Assembly (NCBI GenBank): GCA_026826555.1
Contig: JAKSZT010054335.1
Location: 6,133,751 to 6,197,750, forward strand
Reading direction: 5' to 3'
Length of the DNA: 64,000 nt
Source of the DNA: Tolypeutes matacus
Lineage: Eukaryota; Chordata; Mammalia; Cingulata; Chlamyphoridae
This document shows positions 11,570 to 23,240 of the stretch, one piece after another (position 1 is the stretch's first letter; each line of letters opens with the position of its first letter). The translations under genes were made by a program, and so were the position numbers. Below the pieces are notes generated by a model, which saw only the letters and a program-made list of their open reading frames with translations, did no database searches and was not told the origin of the DNA.

Positions 11570-13480
11570 TGAGGATTTTGTTAAAACTCGGTGGTATTCT
11601 TAATAAAACTGAAAGAGCTGTCTCTACGGAGGAAGGCATGAGTGCTTTGCAAGGCAGTATGGAAGCAACGTTGAGCCACATAGAGCTAGAGTGCAAAGAT
11701 GTGGAAAACAGGTTAAAACAGTAAGAAAGAGGTAGTGTAGGTCCTGGAGACCTCACATGCAAAATGCCAGGAATCCCAGGAGGTGGAAAGGAACAGATGG
11801 AGGACAATTTATAATTGAAGAACTAATAGCAGTCATCTTCTTGTGGAATAAAAATATGGTTATAGCTGCTTTCTCCTGATACTGTACTATAGTGAGAGTA
11901 AAGGAATTAAAAAGGCACAAAACCACAAGCGCAAAGAGAAAGGGAAAGATGGCTAAAGCAGATGGGTGTGGTCACCAGCCCTTGTATTTTGGAAGCTGAA
12001 AAGGTGAGAGATAAATATTCACTAACTTAGTCCAGTGGGTAAATCCCTCATCATCTGCGAGGGGAAAGGCCAATAGGAGACACGGTTACTGCAAGACAGA
12101 ACTCTGGAAAGTTTGGGAATTAGGGATACAAGGTTCTTCTGAAACAGTGGGGCGAGGGAGGTGAGACTCAAAAGAGGAGGACGGAGTGAAATCTGCATGG
12201 AGAGGTTGGATCCCTACCCTCCCTCCCTGAACGTCCAGGATCGACTAGGATCATCCTCTTCTTCCACGGGAGCAGGGGACTTGGAACTGGCCAAGGAGTA
12301 TGAGGGAGTTTTCTACATTAGTCTTTCTTCTTCTTTTTGTGTTTATTTGGAAATTCTCATTATAAAAAGTTAATAAAATCTTTAGTGATACAATTTAAAA
12401 TGTTCAGAGGAAAATTTGCAGCCATAAATGCTTTTATTATTATAAACAAATGGACTGAAAACAAATAATCAAGAAATTTGGACAAGAAAGAAAGGAAAAA
12501 TACATTCCTTTCATAAGGTATAAAAAGACCAATACATAATTGTGAGAATTTTGATTTTTACCCATAATAAAAAAAAATAAAAATAATAAAAAAAAAAGAC
12601 CAATACATATACATATAAAATATATTAACATGACTCATTAAGGAATAAGAAGAGACATAAAAACATTCACCAATAGGAATGAAAAAGCTGATATAAACAC
12701 CAGTATGGAAAAAAAATTAGTAGATTTGAGAGATTATTATGTGTAACTTTATGCAGTGGTTTTTAAATAGAAGGACAAAAAGATGATTTCCTCCGAAAAT
12801 ATGAGTTACCAAAATTGAGTAAAGAATTATAAAACCAGAACAGTTAAAAAAAAAAAAGGGAAGAAATTTGATAGCAAAAGTATGAAAAAATATTTGACAG
12901 TAATATTATGAATAAAATATTAGCAAACCGAATCCAACAGCATATTCTTTGAATAATAAATAAGGAATACCAGAGTGATTCAACACTAAGAAATCCATCA
13001 AAATCAAATTATAGAAGAAAAGCTTATCTCAGTAGATATGAGGGTTTTGTTAAAGCTCAGTGGTGTTCCTAATAAAAACATCTTCCTAAATATGGCAGCC
13101 AATCCATAGAAAAGTGAACAAGGTGTCTGAACATGAAGAAGGAAGGATTGTCAATCACAAATCATGATATGAAAAGAGTCTTTATATCATTAATAGATAA
13201 AGGACAGTATTTAGTTAAATTTAAAATAATGAAATTCAGATTGGGAATTTTATTTTAAATGGGACAACATCCAGTGCTAGCAAAGATGTAGACAAATTAC
13301 TTAAATCTTTTTGTTTATTAAATATTTTATAACCATATCCTGGTAACTGTTATAATTTTCTAGGTTTTTAAAAATAAAAATATGATAATCACATTAGTGG
13401 ATTCATTGGGTTTTTAAAATCGATATCTGTTTTCACAATTTGACAAAGTGTAAATAAAACGAAGATAAATGCTGTTTTTA
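11570..13480 (+). mobile_element. Old L1 ORF2 fragments, sense
   Basis: Scattered plus-strand L1 ORF2-like text. The clearest is near 12890-13020: aatattatgaataaaatatt agcaaacc, gaatccaacagcatattct and aagaaatccatcaaaatcaa. The phrase gagg(a/g)ttttgttaaa appears at 11572 and 13042, suggesting a duplicated or rejoined piece. All frames are broken. Sequence from 11830 to 12380 is not clearly assigned. Confidence 0.55.
12539..12592 (+). mobile_element. 54-bp A-rich micro-retroposon with 17-bp TSD
   Basis: The 17-mer aaaaagaccaatacata occurs at 12522-12538 and again at 12593-12609. Between them are about 30 bases of mixed sequence followed by an A-rich tract. Tail plus duplication fits a severely 5'-truncated L1-mobilised insertion; replication slippage is the alternative. 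Confidence 0.7.
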
Positions 13481-13560
13481 GAGAACAGTTGTTTTGTATT
13501 TGAGGGCTTTGAGGATATAAATCACTGATGCTTACATTATTTCTTATTTTAAATTATTCT

Positions 13561-13746
13561 TTTTTTTTTTTTTTTTAAGATTTTATTTATTTATTCATTG
13601 ATCCCCCCCTTGCTGCTTGTGCTCGCTGGGTCAGCTAACCACGCCGTGCGGGCGGGCTTGCCTTCACCAGGAGGCCCCAGGAACCGAACCCGGGGCCTCC
13701 CATATGGTAAACGGGAGCCCTACTGGTTGAGCCACAGCCGCTTCCC
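13561..13746 (-). mobile_element. DAS-type SINE, antisense
   Basis: The reverse complement of the element at 5105-5265. The T run and aagattttatttatttat form the tail, the B-box complement aaccgaacccggggcct lies at about 13682, and the head end is gagccacagccgcttccc. It is flanked by the perfect 10-bp duplication aaattattct at 13551-13560 and 13747-13756. Confidence 0.95.
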
Positions 13747-14698
13747 AAATTATTCTATATCATCAAATTTCACCCCTTTAGTTTTTAAATTAAGCTTTTT
13801 AATTTGAGATAATTGTGGATTCATGTACAGCTGTAAGAAATAATACAGAGAGATCTCTTGTACCTTGTATCCAGTTTCCCCAGTAACATCTTGCAAAGCT
13901 GCAGTACATTGACACCACCAGGAGAGTGACATGGACGCTGCAAAGCACCAGAACCTTTCCATCACTGAAGGGCCCCTGATGCTGCCTTTTCATTGCCACG
14001 CCCGCCTCCTGCCCTTCCCCCACCCCATCCTTCACCCCTGACAACCACTAGTCTGTTCTCTGTTCCTCTAATATTGTCATTTCAGGAATGTTGTATAAGT
14101 GGAATTGTATAGTATGTGACCTTTTGAGACTGGCTTTTTTTTTCTTTTTCACTCAGAATAATGCCCTTGAGTTCCATCCCAGTTGTTGCCTGTATCAGTA
14201 GTCTGTTCCTTATTTCCAGGTAGTATTTCATTGTAGGGATGTATCACAGTTTGTTTATACCATTCGCATCTTGAAGGACATCTGGCTTGTTTCCAGGTTT
14301 GGGCTATTATGAATAAAGCTGTTATGAACATTCATGTACAGGTTTTTGTGTGCACTTAAATCTTTATTTCTCTGGGGTCAATGCCCAGGAATGCAGTTGT
14401 TGAGTTCTGTGGGAAATGCATGTCCTGTGGGAAGTTTTTAAGAAACTGTTAAACTGTTTTCCAGAATGGTGGCACTATTTTACATTTCCACTAGCAATGT
14501 ATGGGTAATCTAGTTTCTCTGCAGCCTTGGCAGCATAGTTTTAATTTTAGTCATTCAAATAAGTGTGTACTGATAACTCATTATGGTTTAAACTTGCATT
14601 TCCCAATTGCTAATGGTATTGAACATCTTTTCATGTACTTGTTTTCCTTCTGTATATTACTTCAGTGAAATGTCTCCTCATGTCTTTCGTTTAGTTTT

Positions 14699-15596
14699 TT
14701 TTTTTAAACAATTTATTGAAGTATTCAGACATGAACATACATAAACTATAAGTGTTCAGTAAACATCGTGAACTTACAAAACAAACATGCATAACATCAT
14801 ACAGGGCTCCCACGTGTCACCCCACCATAAACACCCTGCATTGTTGTGAAACATTTGTTAACAAATCATGAAAGAGCATCATCAAAGTATTACAGCCTAC
14901 TATAGTCCATATCTCCCTCCCCTATACATTTTTTAAGGATTTATTTATTCATTTATTTACTTTTATCCATTTTTACCCCTCCCCCATTTTTGCTGTTTCT
15001 GTGTCCATTCACTGGGTAACTCTCTGTGTCTGTTTCCTGCCTTCTCTTCTCATCCTTCTCCTCCTGTCTTCACTGGGATTCGATCCTTGGAATCTCCAAT
15101 GTGGGAGAGAGGTGTCCTACCACCTACACCACCTTAGTTCCTGGTTTTTCGGAGCATCTCGTCTTGGCTTTCCCTTGTGTCACTCTCATCATATTGCTAT
15201 GTGCTTGTGGGGCCTGATGGAGCACCTGCGCGTGGGGCCTGGTAGTACACCTGTGGGCGGGGCCTGATGGCCCAAGTGCCTTCTATATTTTTCTTTTTTT
15301 TTTTTGACCTGGAGGTGCCGGGGATCGAACCCAGGTCCCTCCATATGGGAGACGGATGCCTGAGCCACATCCATCCCCCTGCTATATCTCTTAAGGTTGA
15401 CCAAAGATACCCAAAGTTACAGTCTTTTTCCATACAGGATGGTCATATAATAAATCAGGCTTAGTTCATCACCAGCATTCTAAAAACCAGACCTAGGGAG
15501 AAAAACCACGTCTGGGGACACTTGCATGGTTTCTAATATAGTGAATGTTTAGCCTACCCTGATTATCACAAAATTAGGACAGCGAGACTATTTGCA
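14699..15596 (-). mobile_element. Younger L1 3' end carrying a DAS SINE, antisense insert
   Basis: The insert within the older L1 is flanked by tctttcgtttagtttt (14683-14698) and tctttcatttagtttt (15597-15612), a 16-bp target-site duplication differing by one likely CpG-decay change. It starts with the tail T run, then 3'UTR text (gtgaacttacaaaacaaaca, ccctgcattgttgtgaaac) like the L1 at 55.0 kb. A DAS SINE interrupts it. The older-L1 text resumes after 15612. Confidence 0.8.
14927..15381 (-). mobile_element. DAS-type dimeric SINE, long form, antisense
   Basis: Near-identical organisation to 6552-6999: ttttgctgtttctgtgtcca, tctgtgtctgtttcctgcct, gggattcgatccttggaatc, a GC-rich spacer and the second B-box complement gggatcgaacccaggtccct. 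No clean duplication was found. It sits inside the L1 3'UTR insert. Confidence 0.9.
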
Positions 15597-17479
15597 TCTT
15601 TCATTTAGTTTTGAATTGGTTTGCTGGTTTTTTTATGGTTGAGTTTTGAGAGTGTTTTTTTTTTTTTAATATACTCTAGACTTGGGTCCATTGTTTGAAT
15701 ATGTGGTTTGCAAATACTTTCTACCAGTCTGTAGCTTCTCTATCATCCTCTTGACAACAGGATGTTGTCAAACATTTTTAATTTTGATGAATCCACTTAT
15801 CAGGATTTCCTTTAAATGGAGTATGTTTTTGATATCAAGTCTAAAAACTCTTTGCCTAGACCTTAGATCCCAAAGATTTCCTCCTATGTTTTAAAAAAAT
15901 GTATATCATTTTACACTTTACAGTTAACTTTGTGCTCTATTTTAAGTTACTTTCTGTAGCTGCCCCACTTAAAAAATATAATTGCCTTAACTATGTCTTC
16001 TATTTGCTTCAGTAATCAAATGTGATTTAAGAAATTTGTGAGACACAGATTAGATTATTATATTTACCCCTGTTTTTACCAGTTCTTTTGTCCTTTACTT
16101 TTTTTTTTTTTTTTGATATTCCTAGCTTTCTGTTATCATTTCCTTTCTGTTTAGGGAATTTTCTTTAGCCATTCTTTAAGTAGTTTTGCTAACATGACAT
16201 TTTGTTAGTTTACTTTCATCTGAGAAACCTTTAGTTTCCCTTAATTCCTGAAGGCTATTTTCACTGGAATTAAAATTTGCAACTGAAGTCCTTAGAAATG
16301 CTGTGCCTCTTTCTTCTGGCCTCCAGGGTTTCATCTGAGAAATCACTTGTGATCACTTTTAAGTAATATGTCATTTTTCTCTGACTTCATTGAAGGTTTG
16401 TTTCTTTGCCTTTAGTTTCAGAAGCTTGTTATGGATCTTGGTGGACTGCTAACTAGCCTTATTCCCCATCACCTTGTTTTGCATCATTGATGCTGAGTAG
16501 GGATGGAAGCTCAGGTCCCATTAGGCCTTTCTGACAGTGGAGGAGGGGAAGCTGAGTGCCAGGTAAGCTTGCCTCATCTCACCTGGCTCCACCTTGTTCA
16601 TGCTGGCTGTGGGTGGAAGTTTAGTTCCCACTGGGCCTTGTTGACACTGGGGAGGGGTGTTGAAGCCTAATGATAACTCTCACCTTGCTTTGCCTCATTA
16701 AGTCTTGTTGGTAGATGAGGTTGGAGGTCAAGCTCATCATTGAGCCTCCCCCCGACACACACTAATCTGGTGTGGGGCTCAGAGTACCACCTGCTTTTGC
16801 CAGTAGAGGGATGGAAGACCAGCTTCCCACTCTGACCCACCGACCCTGCTCAGCTGGAGAAGTTGCAGAGCAGCCTGGTTTTACTGGGGAAGGTCCTGCT
16901 CAGTCTCAGGGACATGCCCCCTTCAGGAGAATCAGCTCATTGTCACCTGCTTCCACTAAGAAGGAGATGGAAGATTAGCTCCCCACGTGGCCTTACTCAC
17001 ACTCATTGTACAGCGGGGGAATTAGAGCACACCACTTGCTTTCCTGGGGCTGGGATGTTTGTGGGGTGGAAGATCAACTCCCTGCTTGGACCTGCTAAAA
17101 CTGCAGGAGAGTGGGAAGAGGTATGTGTGTGGTTTTCTGTTGGTGTTTGGCCAATGTGGATCAGGTTTTCCATGGTGAGGCCACTCTTTTACCCATCCTT
17201 TGGTTAGAGGGAACAGGCTTTTCTTGGATCTTCTTCTGGCAGTTCTGGGCTGGAGACTTCTGCAACATTGTGTTTGGGATTTTTGAGAGGCAGTAAGGAA
17301 ACCAATGAGACACTCCTGTGTCACCCCCCAGGTCATGAGGTTCTTAGGCAGTCAGCGGCCTCATTCCTAGGCTTGCTTGTTAAATTATGCCCAGGGTATT
17401 TTAGTTGTAAGAGGGAGGACCTGGGAGGAATGGGCCTACTCCATCTTGGCAGGACCAAAGTCCAAAGTTACTTTTAAAC

Positions 17480-18070
17480 ATTGCTTATGGGAATATGAGT
17501 TGCTGCAACTTTTTGGACAGTAAGCTGGAGACATCTTTTGCTATGAACACCACCCATTGCTTTTATTCTATTAGTCCTGCATTTGATGTTTAGCTGCCAG
17601 AAATAAAAGTATTAATTGGTCAGAGTATATCCATGAAGTTATCCAACGCATTGTTTCTAGTGGCAAGGACTGGAAATATAGTCAACGTTTATTGGTATGG
17701 AAATGCTTGAATAAATGACTATAGGTATAATATAAATGATTCATTTGATTAATCTGGAAAGGTGTTCATTGTTTGCAGATAAGTAAAAAAAAAAAATGGG
17801 TAGAATTTTATTTTTATGAAAAAACAAACAAAATGGCAAAACTATCCTATTTGTGTGTATTTGTATAAATAGAGAGATGGGCATGGAAGGATAATACTAA
17901 ATTGATTTTCTGAGGAGGGTGGGGTAGGGAGATTATTTATACTATCTTTATTCATTTTCAGACATGTTTATTCATTTTCAGAAATGTTTAGATGTCATTT
18001 TCAGACATCTTTATTCATTTTCAGAAATGTTTCATTTCTTTAATAAAACACTAATGTAGTTTAAAAAAAA
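17480..18070 (+). mobile_element. Old L1 3' end, sense
   Basis: Sense L1ME-like ending: gcaaggactggaaatatagt, gatgggcatggaaggataat, ctgattttctgaggaggg-like text, then ttcattttcag repeats and an A run at 18062-18073. Diverged, 5' truncated. Confidence 0.65.
17941..18032 (+). repeat. Short tandem repeat, about 20-bp unit
   Basis: Units of the form tttattcattttcagacatg / tttattcattttcagaaatg recur about four times, one with an inserted tagatg. It probably arose by local duplication of the L1 3'UTR text ttcattttcag. Confidence 0.85.
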
Positions 18071-18074
18071 AAAA

Positions 18075-18980
18075 GCTAAAAGAAATGTTAGCAGTAAGTA
18101 CTGGTTGTTTTGGAAGGATTAAGGAGATCCTTATGGCAGTCAAAGCTCAAATTTTCTTAGTTTATAATCTAAATTTAATCTATGAAGTCTACTCTCAGAA
18201 ACAAACAGGCAGCCAGTACATACCATGGACATTGGGGGCATTTGCCCCTTTGTGCTCTGCAGCCTGGGTATTCCATTTGTGATAAGCTGCCCCTAGCATA
18301 TGCATATAAAATGCAAAGGTAGAATGTAAAGGTATGCAAAAGAGAGGCAGCCTTCAGGCTAGAGAGAGATTAAAATTCTCTATGATGACTTTATATGGAA
18401 AAGTGTCCTTCCTCCCTTACCTGTCCCTTGAAACTCCACTAACTGCTGGAGTTCTGAGCAAATCATGGTGCTGCCATCTGCGTGAGAACTGAAACCTCAC
18501 ATCAAGAGCCATGCATGATAACCTTTGCTACATTATGTAGATGTTTTTTCCTGCCTACCATCATCACCACTGGCCTTTTATGGATTAAATTTCAATGCAT
18601 TTCTATGGTGTCAGACTGCAAATCTATCTAGCATGAGACAGGCAGTGAAATTGAGCTGTCAGGATCAGGTAAAAATGATATGATAATCCCAAATGTCCAC
18701 CTGTTTCTCCAAATGTCTTCAATATTCATTTTGAATATGACAGGTGATAAAATAGGGCTTTATGTGTCTCTAGATATGATAACCCTTTTAGAGGATCAAT
18801 AGTCTTATAAGTTCATTTTATAGGTTTGCTATGAGCCTGAAATGCCAGTGCCTATTGATGGATGGGTTTTTTGCTAGAGTTTTTTTTCCCACATAGCATT
18901 GCTATTAATATGATAATCAGTGGAATAAAAGAATTCTGCCTCGATCTTCAAAGAGTTGTTTTTTTTTTAAGAAATATTTA
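18075..18980. other. Intronic sequence, nothing recognised
   Basis: No tail, terminal repeat or ULK4-like coding segment. Open frames are short. Confidence 0.45.
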
Positions 18981-20240
18981 CTGTGGATAATTGGTTCACT
19001 GTGTGGGAAAAAATTATTTCATCAGCTTACACTATATAAAAGTTAAGTCCAGATGGATTTAAGAATTATACCAAAAAGAAACAACAAACAGCTGGAAGAA
19101 AATATATTTAGATATGGGCCAGGAAAGTTTTTCTGAATAGAAAAAGCAATGAAGGAAACCATAAAAGGAAATAATGATAGTTTGGTTTTATGGCAGTTAG
19201 AGATTATTTTATGAATCCTCAAAGAAAGATTGTTTGTAAACTAATCTATTCCTCTGGGCATGATACCCTTTGATTGCATTAAATTCAGCTGAGGTGTCTT
19301 TGATTAAAATTACCTGTTAAGATTAGGGCTTTTGATTTGACTTCGTCAGTGGGTGTGACTCAGGTTGAGTCCCTGCTACCTTGCTAGGTCTGATCTAAAT
19401 GGACACTCACTCAGACACAGAAGAGAGAGCACTGTCGTTTTTGATCCTGCCATGTGACAGAAAGGAGAAGACTTGAGCGGCTGGGCCCCCAGGGAGAGAT
19501 GAGCCATTTGCCTAAGAGTTTGCTGACTTTGGGAAGAGAGCAGAACAGCTGAGACTGATATGAAAGGCTGGGAAAGAAACGAGCCCTATGCCAGGAAAGA
19601 AGGGACTGCAGGATCATTTGAGCATGAAGCCTCAAGATGCTGGGCCCACGTTGCTCAGGAGGAAGAGGTAACCTGGATGGGAAGGAGAGACCAGGCAGAG
19701 GTCGCTCGCCATCTTGCTTCAACACATGGCAGCTGACTTTGGTGAGAAAGCATCTCTTATGGTATCTTGAGTTAGACTTTTTATGGCCTTGGAACTGTAA
19801 GCTTTTATCCAAATACCCTTTATAGAAGCCAACAGATTTTTGGTACTTTGCATTGGTACCCCTTTGGCAGACTAACACAGATATATACAAATCAAATATC
19901 TTTTATTCCTCTAAAATCACAAATAGAGTTTACCTGCTAACATAACCTGGAACTTTTTATATCATATATAATAGAGTATTAATCTTTGTACTGTGAAAAG
20001 ATTTGTGAAGATAAGAACAGATATTCAGCCTCAGTAATCAAAGAAATGCAAACTAAAACAATAAACAAATACTATTTCTGCCTGTCATATTGTCAAATTA
20101 ACAAAAACTACCACTGTCTTATATCTATGGTGCAGATATAGGGACTACCTTTTTGAGGACCTTTTTATAACGTATATCAGGAATCCCTACGATTCAGTAG
20201 TTCCGCTGTTATAAATAAACTTGAATCAAAGGTTTGTAAC
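18980..20240 (+). mobile_element. L1 ORF2 fragment, sense, split by an LTR
   Basis: Sense L1 text tacactatataaaagttaag tccagatgg and gaaaaagcaatgaaggaaac continues after the LTR with cagcctcagtaatcaaagaa atgcaaac and cctacgattcagtagttccg. Both pieces are diverged and broken. Confidence 0.65.
19189..19879 (+). mobile_element. Solo MaLR-like LTR, sense (copy 1)
   Basis: Starts tatggcagttagagatt and ends gcagactaacaca. Internal landmarks gattgtttgtaaactaatct, ctctgggcatgatacccttt and ccatcttgcttcaacacat match the LTRs at 36122-37026 and 40009-40693 and, more distantly, the 5' LTR at 27227. It lies in a sense L1. No clear duplication. Confidence 0.8.
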
Positions 20241-20447
20241 TTATTAAGGATGTAAAGTACCTGAAAGATCTGAATCCTCAGTGAACTTACCTTTTCTTAG
20301 TTGATGAGGTTTTCATTAACTTTAGCTAATAGAAATGGAAGTATCTCCAGGCTCCTCAGAGAAGCCTCTGAGTTCTAGTTCCTCCTGTCTGTACCACTTA
20401 GCAGCAACCCACTTTTCCTGTGGTAATTATGATCACTTACTCTAAGC

Positions 20448-20682
20448 CAGGGGTTCTTAACCTTTTTTGTTCCATGGACCCCTTTGCCAGTCAGGTGAAA
20501 TGAATACTACTATAATTTATTTATTGCCTATGTTCATAAGTGAAGGAAATGCTAGATTTCAGTTAGAGGTCAGAGAAAATAAAGACAATAAGTTGACTTT
20601 TTTTCAATTCAAGCTCTTGGACCCCCTGATATCTTTCCACGGACTCCTAAGGGGTCCGTGGACCCCCTGTTAAGAACCCCTG
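20448..20682. mobile_element. Non-autonomous hAT transposon with perfect TIR and TSD
   Basis: The terminal inverted repeats caggggttcttaac / gttaagaacccctg are exact over 14 bp. They are flanked by the identical 8-bp duplications ctctaagc (20440-20447 and 20683-20690), the hAT hallmark. Internal text ccatggacccctttgccag and ggtccgtggacc is shared with 34258-34452. Confidence 0.95.
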
Positions 20683-20690
20683 CTCTAAGC

Positions 20691-21385
20691 AGTAGAGTAA
20701 CTTTCTTATTGCCCCAGGTAACTAGATGACAGTTATACTTCCAGTTCAATGAGATAGTTGTTGTGTCCTCTGGTGGAAGCTCTCCCCCCTTGGGACCAAG
20801 CCAACACAGCTCAAAGCTGTGGAGACTGGAAGCAGACAGCCTATGAGTGGGCTACAAGGAATAATAGTGAGAGGTCATTCCCACTTCCACCCCTTGACTG
20901 CCAGACCTGTGTGTTTTGATTATGAGAGAGACAATAGCATGTGTATTGGGTTGCAGATTCAAAACATAACTTCGTGTTGTAAGATAGAATCCAGTTTTTT
21001 CAGCGTGTTATCTCCCAGTCTGCACCATGACTGAGTTTTCAGTAGGCCATTTCTCCTTTCTGTCAAGACAGATGCTTCTGGATAATGAGGTACATGGTAA
21101 AATCATTATCACACTTCTTAGGCTGTTAGTAAATGCCTTGATCAGAAACAGTGTTATGCTGATTACCATGATGGTAAATAAGATGTTTCATAAATCTGTT
21201 GGTGGTGGTGGCAGAAACACTGGTAAGGAAAGCAAATTGATATCCAGATTATGTGTCTATTTTAGAGAGGATAGGTTGCCGCCTGCTCCAAAAACCAACT
21301 TGCTGCTATGTGGGAACAGATGGGACCAAGTTGAGGGCTTGGGTTTGGGCTCGGTGTTGGCTTCTCCTGATGGCTTGTTTTTGTA
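20691..21385. other. Intronic sequence, nothing recognised
   Basis: Unassigned DNA between the hAT element and an antisense L1. Open frames (for example 21027-21389, plus, 120 codons) lack splice framing or a recognised family. Confidence 0.4.
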
Positions 21386-22096
21386 TTAAAATGATGTTGC
21401 CCTCATCAAATGAGTTAGGAAGGGTTCCCTCCTTTTTAATTTTTTTAGAAGAGTTTGAACAGGATTGGTGTTAATTCTTCTTGGAATGTTTGGTAAAATC
21501 ACCAGTGAAGCCATCTCTTCCTGGGCTTTTCTTCTGTGGGAGGTTTTTGATGACTGATTCAGTTTCTCTTCTCATTCTGCTTTTTCTTGAGTCAATGTAG
21601 GTAGTTTGTGTATTTCTAGGAATTTGTCCATTAGGTTATCTAATTATCACAGAGTTTTTCATAGGGTTTTCTTATAATCCTTTTTATTTCTAAGAGGTCA
21701 GGCGTATTGTACCCTCTTTCATTTCTGATTTTAGTCCTATGCACCCTCTCTTTTTTTTTTTGTCAATCTAGCTAAAGGTATGACGGTGTTGATCGTTTCA
21801 AAGAATCAACATTTGGTTTTGTTGATTCTCTCTTTCATTGATCTCTGCTCTTATTTCCTTCCTTAAGCTTGCTTTTGGTTTATTTTTCTCCTAGATCCTC
21901 CAGTTGTTGAGATTAGGTCTCCAATCTGAGCTCTTTCTTTTTTTTAAAATGTAAACATTTAGAGCTACAAATTTCTCTTTGCTGCATTCCATAAGTTTTG
22001 GTATGTTGTGTTTTCATTTTCATTTGCCTCAAGTTATTACCTGATTTCCCTTATGGTTGCTTCTTTGACCCATTAGTTTGTTTAAGAGTACATTGT

Positions 22097-22466
22097 GGGA
22101 AACAGATGTGGATTAAGCAATTGAGCTCCTGTCTACCATGTAGTAGGTCCAGGGTTCGATTCCCGGGGCCTCCTGGTGAGAGGCAGGCTGGCCTGAGTGG
22201 AATGCTGGCCTGCGTGGAGAGCTGGCGCAGCAAGATGATGCAACAAAAAGAGACACAGAGGAGACACAATAAGAGATGCAGTAGAGCAGGGAGCTGATGT
22301 GGCACATGAGATTGAGCACCTCTCTCCTACTCCAGAAGGTCCCAGGATTGGTTCCTGGTGCCGCCTGAAGAGAAGACAAGCAGACACAGAAGAACACACA
22401 GAGAGCAGACAGTGAGTGCAAAACAATGAGGGGTTGGGGTTTGAGAAAAAAATAAATCTTAAAAAA
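22097..22466 (+). mobile_element. DAS-type dimeric SINE, sense
   Basis: The first tRNA-like unit has the B box agggttcgattcccggggcc; the second has ggattggttcctggtgccgc. It ends aataaatctt plus A run. The exact 13-bp duplication aagagtacattgt lies at 22084-22096 and 22467-22479. Inserted in the antisense L1, whose text resumes at once. Confidence 0.95.
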
Positions 22467-22884
22467 AAGAGTACATTGTTTAATTTCCACATATTTGTTA
22501 ATTTTCCATTTCTTCCTCTGTTAGTGATTTCTAGCGTCATTTCACTGTGATCAGAGTAGATACATTGTAAGATTTCAGTATTTAAAAATTTGTTGAGACT
22601 TGTTTTGTGACCTAACATATGGTCTATTCTGGGGAATGATCCATGTGCTCTAGAGATGCTGCTGTTGGGTGAAGCATTTTATATATGTCTGTTCGGTCAA
22701 GTTGATGTATAGTATCATTCAAGTCTTCTATTCCATTATTGATCTTTTGTCTAGATGTTCTATCCATTATTGAAAGTGGTATATTAAAGTCCCTTACTAT
22801 TAATGTAGAACCATCTATTTCTCCCTTGAAATTGGTCAATATTTGATTAATATATTCTTGGGCTCTGCTGTTAAGTACATATGT

Positions 22885-23240
22885 ATTTTTTTTTTTATTT
22901 TAAGATTTATTTATCCCCCCCCCTTGTTGTTTTGTGCTCGCTGTGTGCTCTTTGTGTCCATTCGCTGTGTGCTCTCTGTGTCTGCTTGTCTTCTCGTCTC
23001 GTCTCCTCTTTGGGAGGCACCGGGAACCGATCCTAGGATCTTCAATGTGGGAGAGAGGCACCCAATCGCTTGAGCCCACCTCAGCTTCCTGGTTTGTTGT
23101 ATCTCTCCTCTTTGTCTTTTTGTTGTGCCATCTCACCATGTGGGCCAGCTTGCCTTTACCAGGAAGCCCCAGGAAACGAACCTGGGACCTCTCATATGGT
23201 AGATGGGAGCCTAATCACTTGAGGCACGTCCGCTTCCCTG
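22885..23240 (-). mobile_element. DAS-type dimeric SINE, antisense
   Basis: T run, then two tRNA-like units in reverse: cgggaaccgatcctaggatc near 23020 and gaaacgaacctgggacctct near 23173, ending gaggcacgtccgcttccc. Flanks share catatgt (22878-22884 and 23241-23247). Inserted in the same L1 as the preceding SINE, in the opposite orientation. Confidence 0.92.

Larger units (their letters stand above)
13780..17470 (-). mobile_element. L1M-type element, antisense, with nested insert
   Basis: Reading left to right gives an L1 backwards: 3'UTR (13790-14150), ORF2 end (tgctaatggtattgaacatc near 14610), then after an insert more ORF2 (15615-15960), then a 5'UTR-like part (about 16400-17470) of degenerate units built on gatggaag...cccac...ggcctt...ctgacac, ending ctccatcttggcaggacc, the usual L1M 5' end. 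Most of ORF2 and all of ORF1 are missing, so it is internally deleted. The 5'UTR units are known in older L1 families. Confidence 0.7.

Noticed and set aside
19411..19890. 159-codon minus-strand frame
   Set aside because: It lies almost wholly within the solo LTR at 19189-19879 on the opposite strand, with no matching frame in the sister LTRs.
22133..22618. 161-codon minus-strand frame
   Set aside because: It is the reverse translation of the sense DAS SINE at 22097-22466 and flanking L1.
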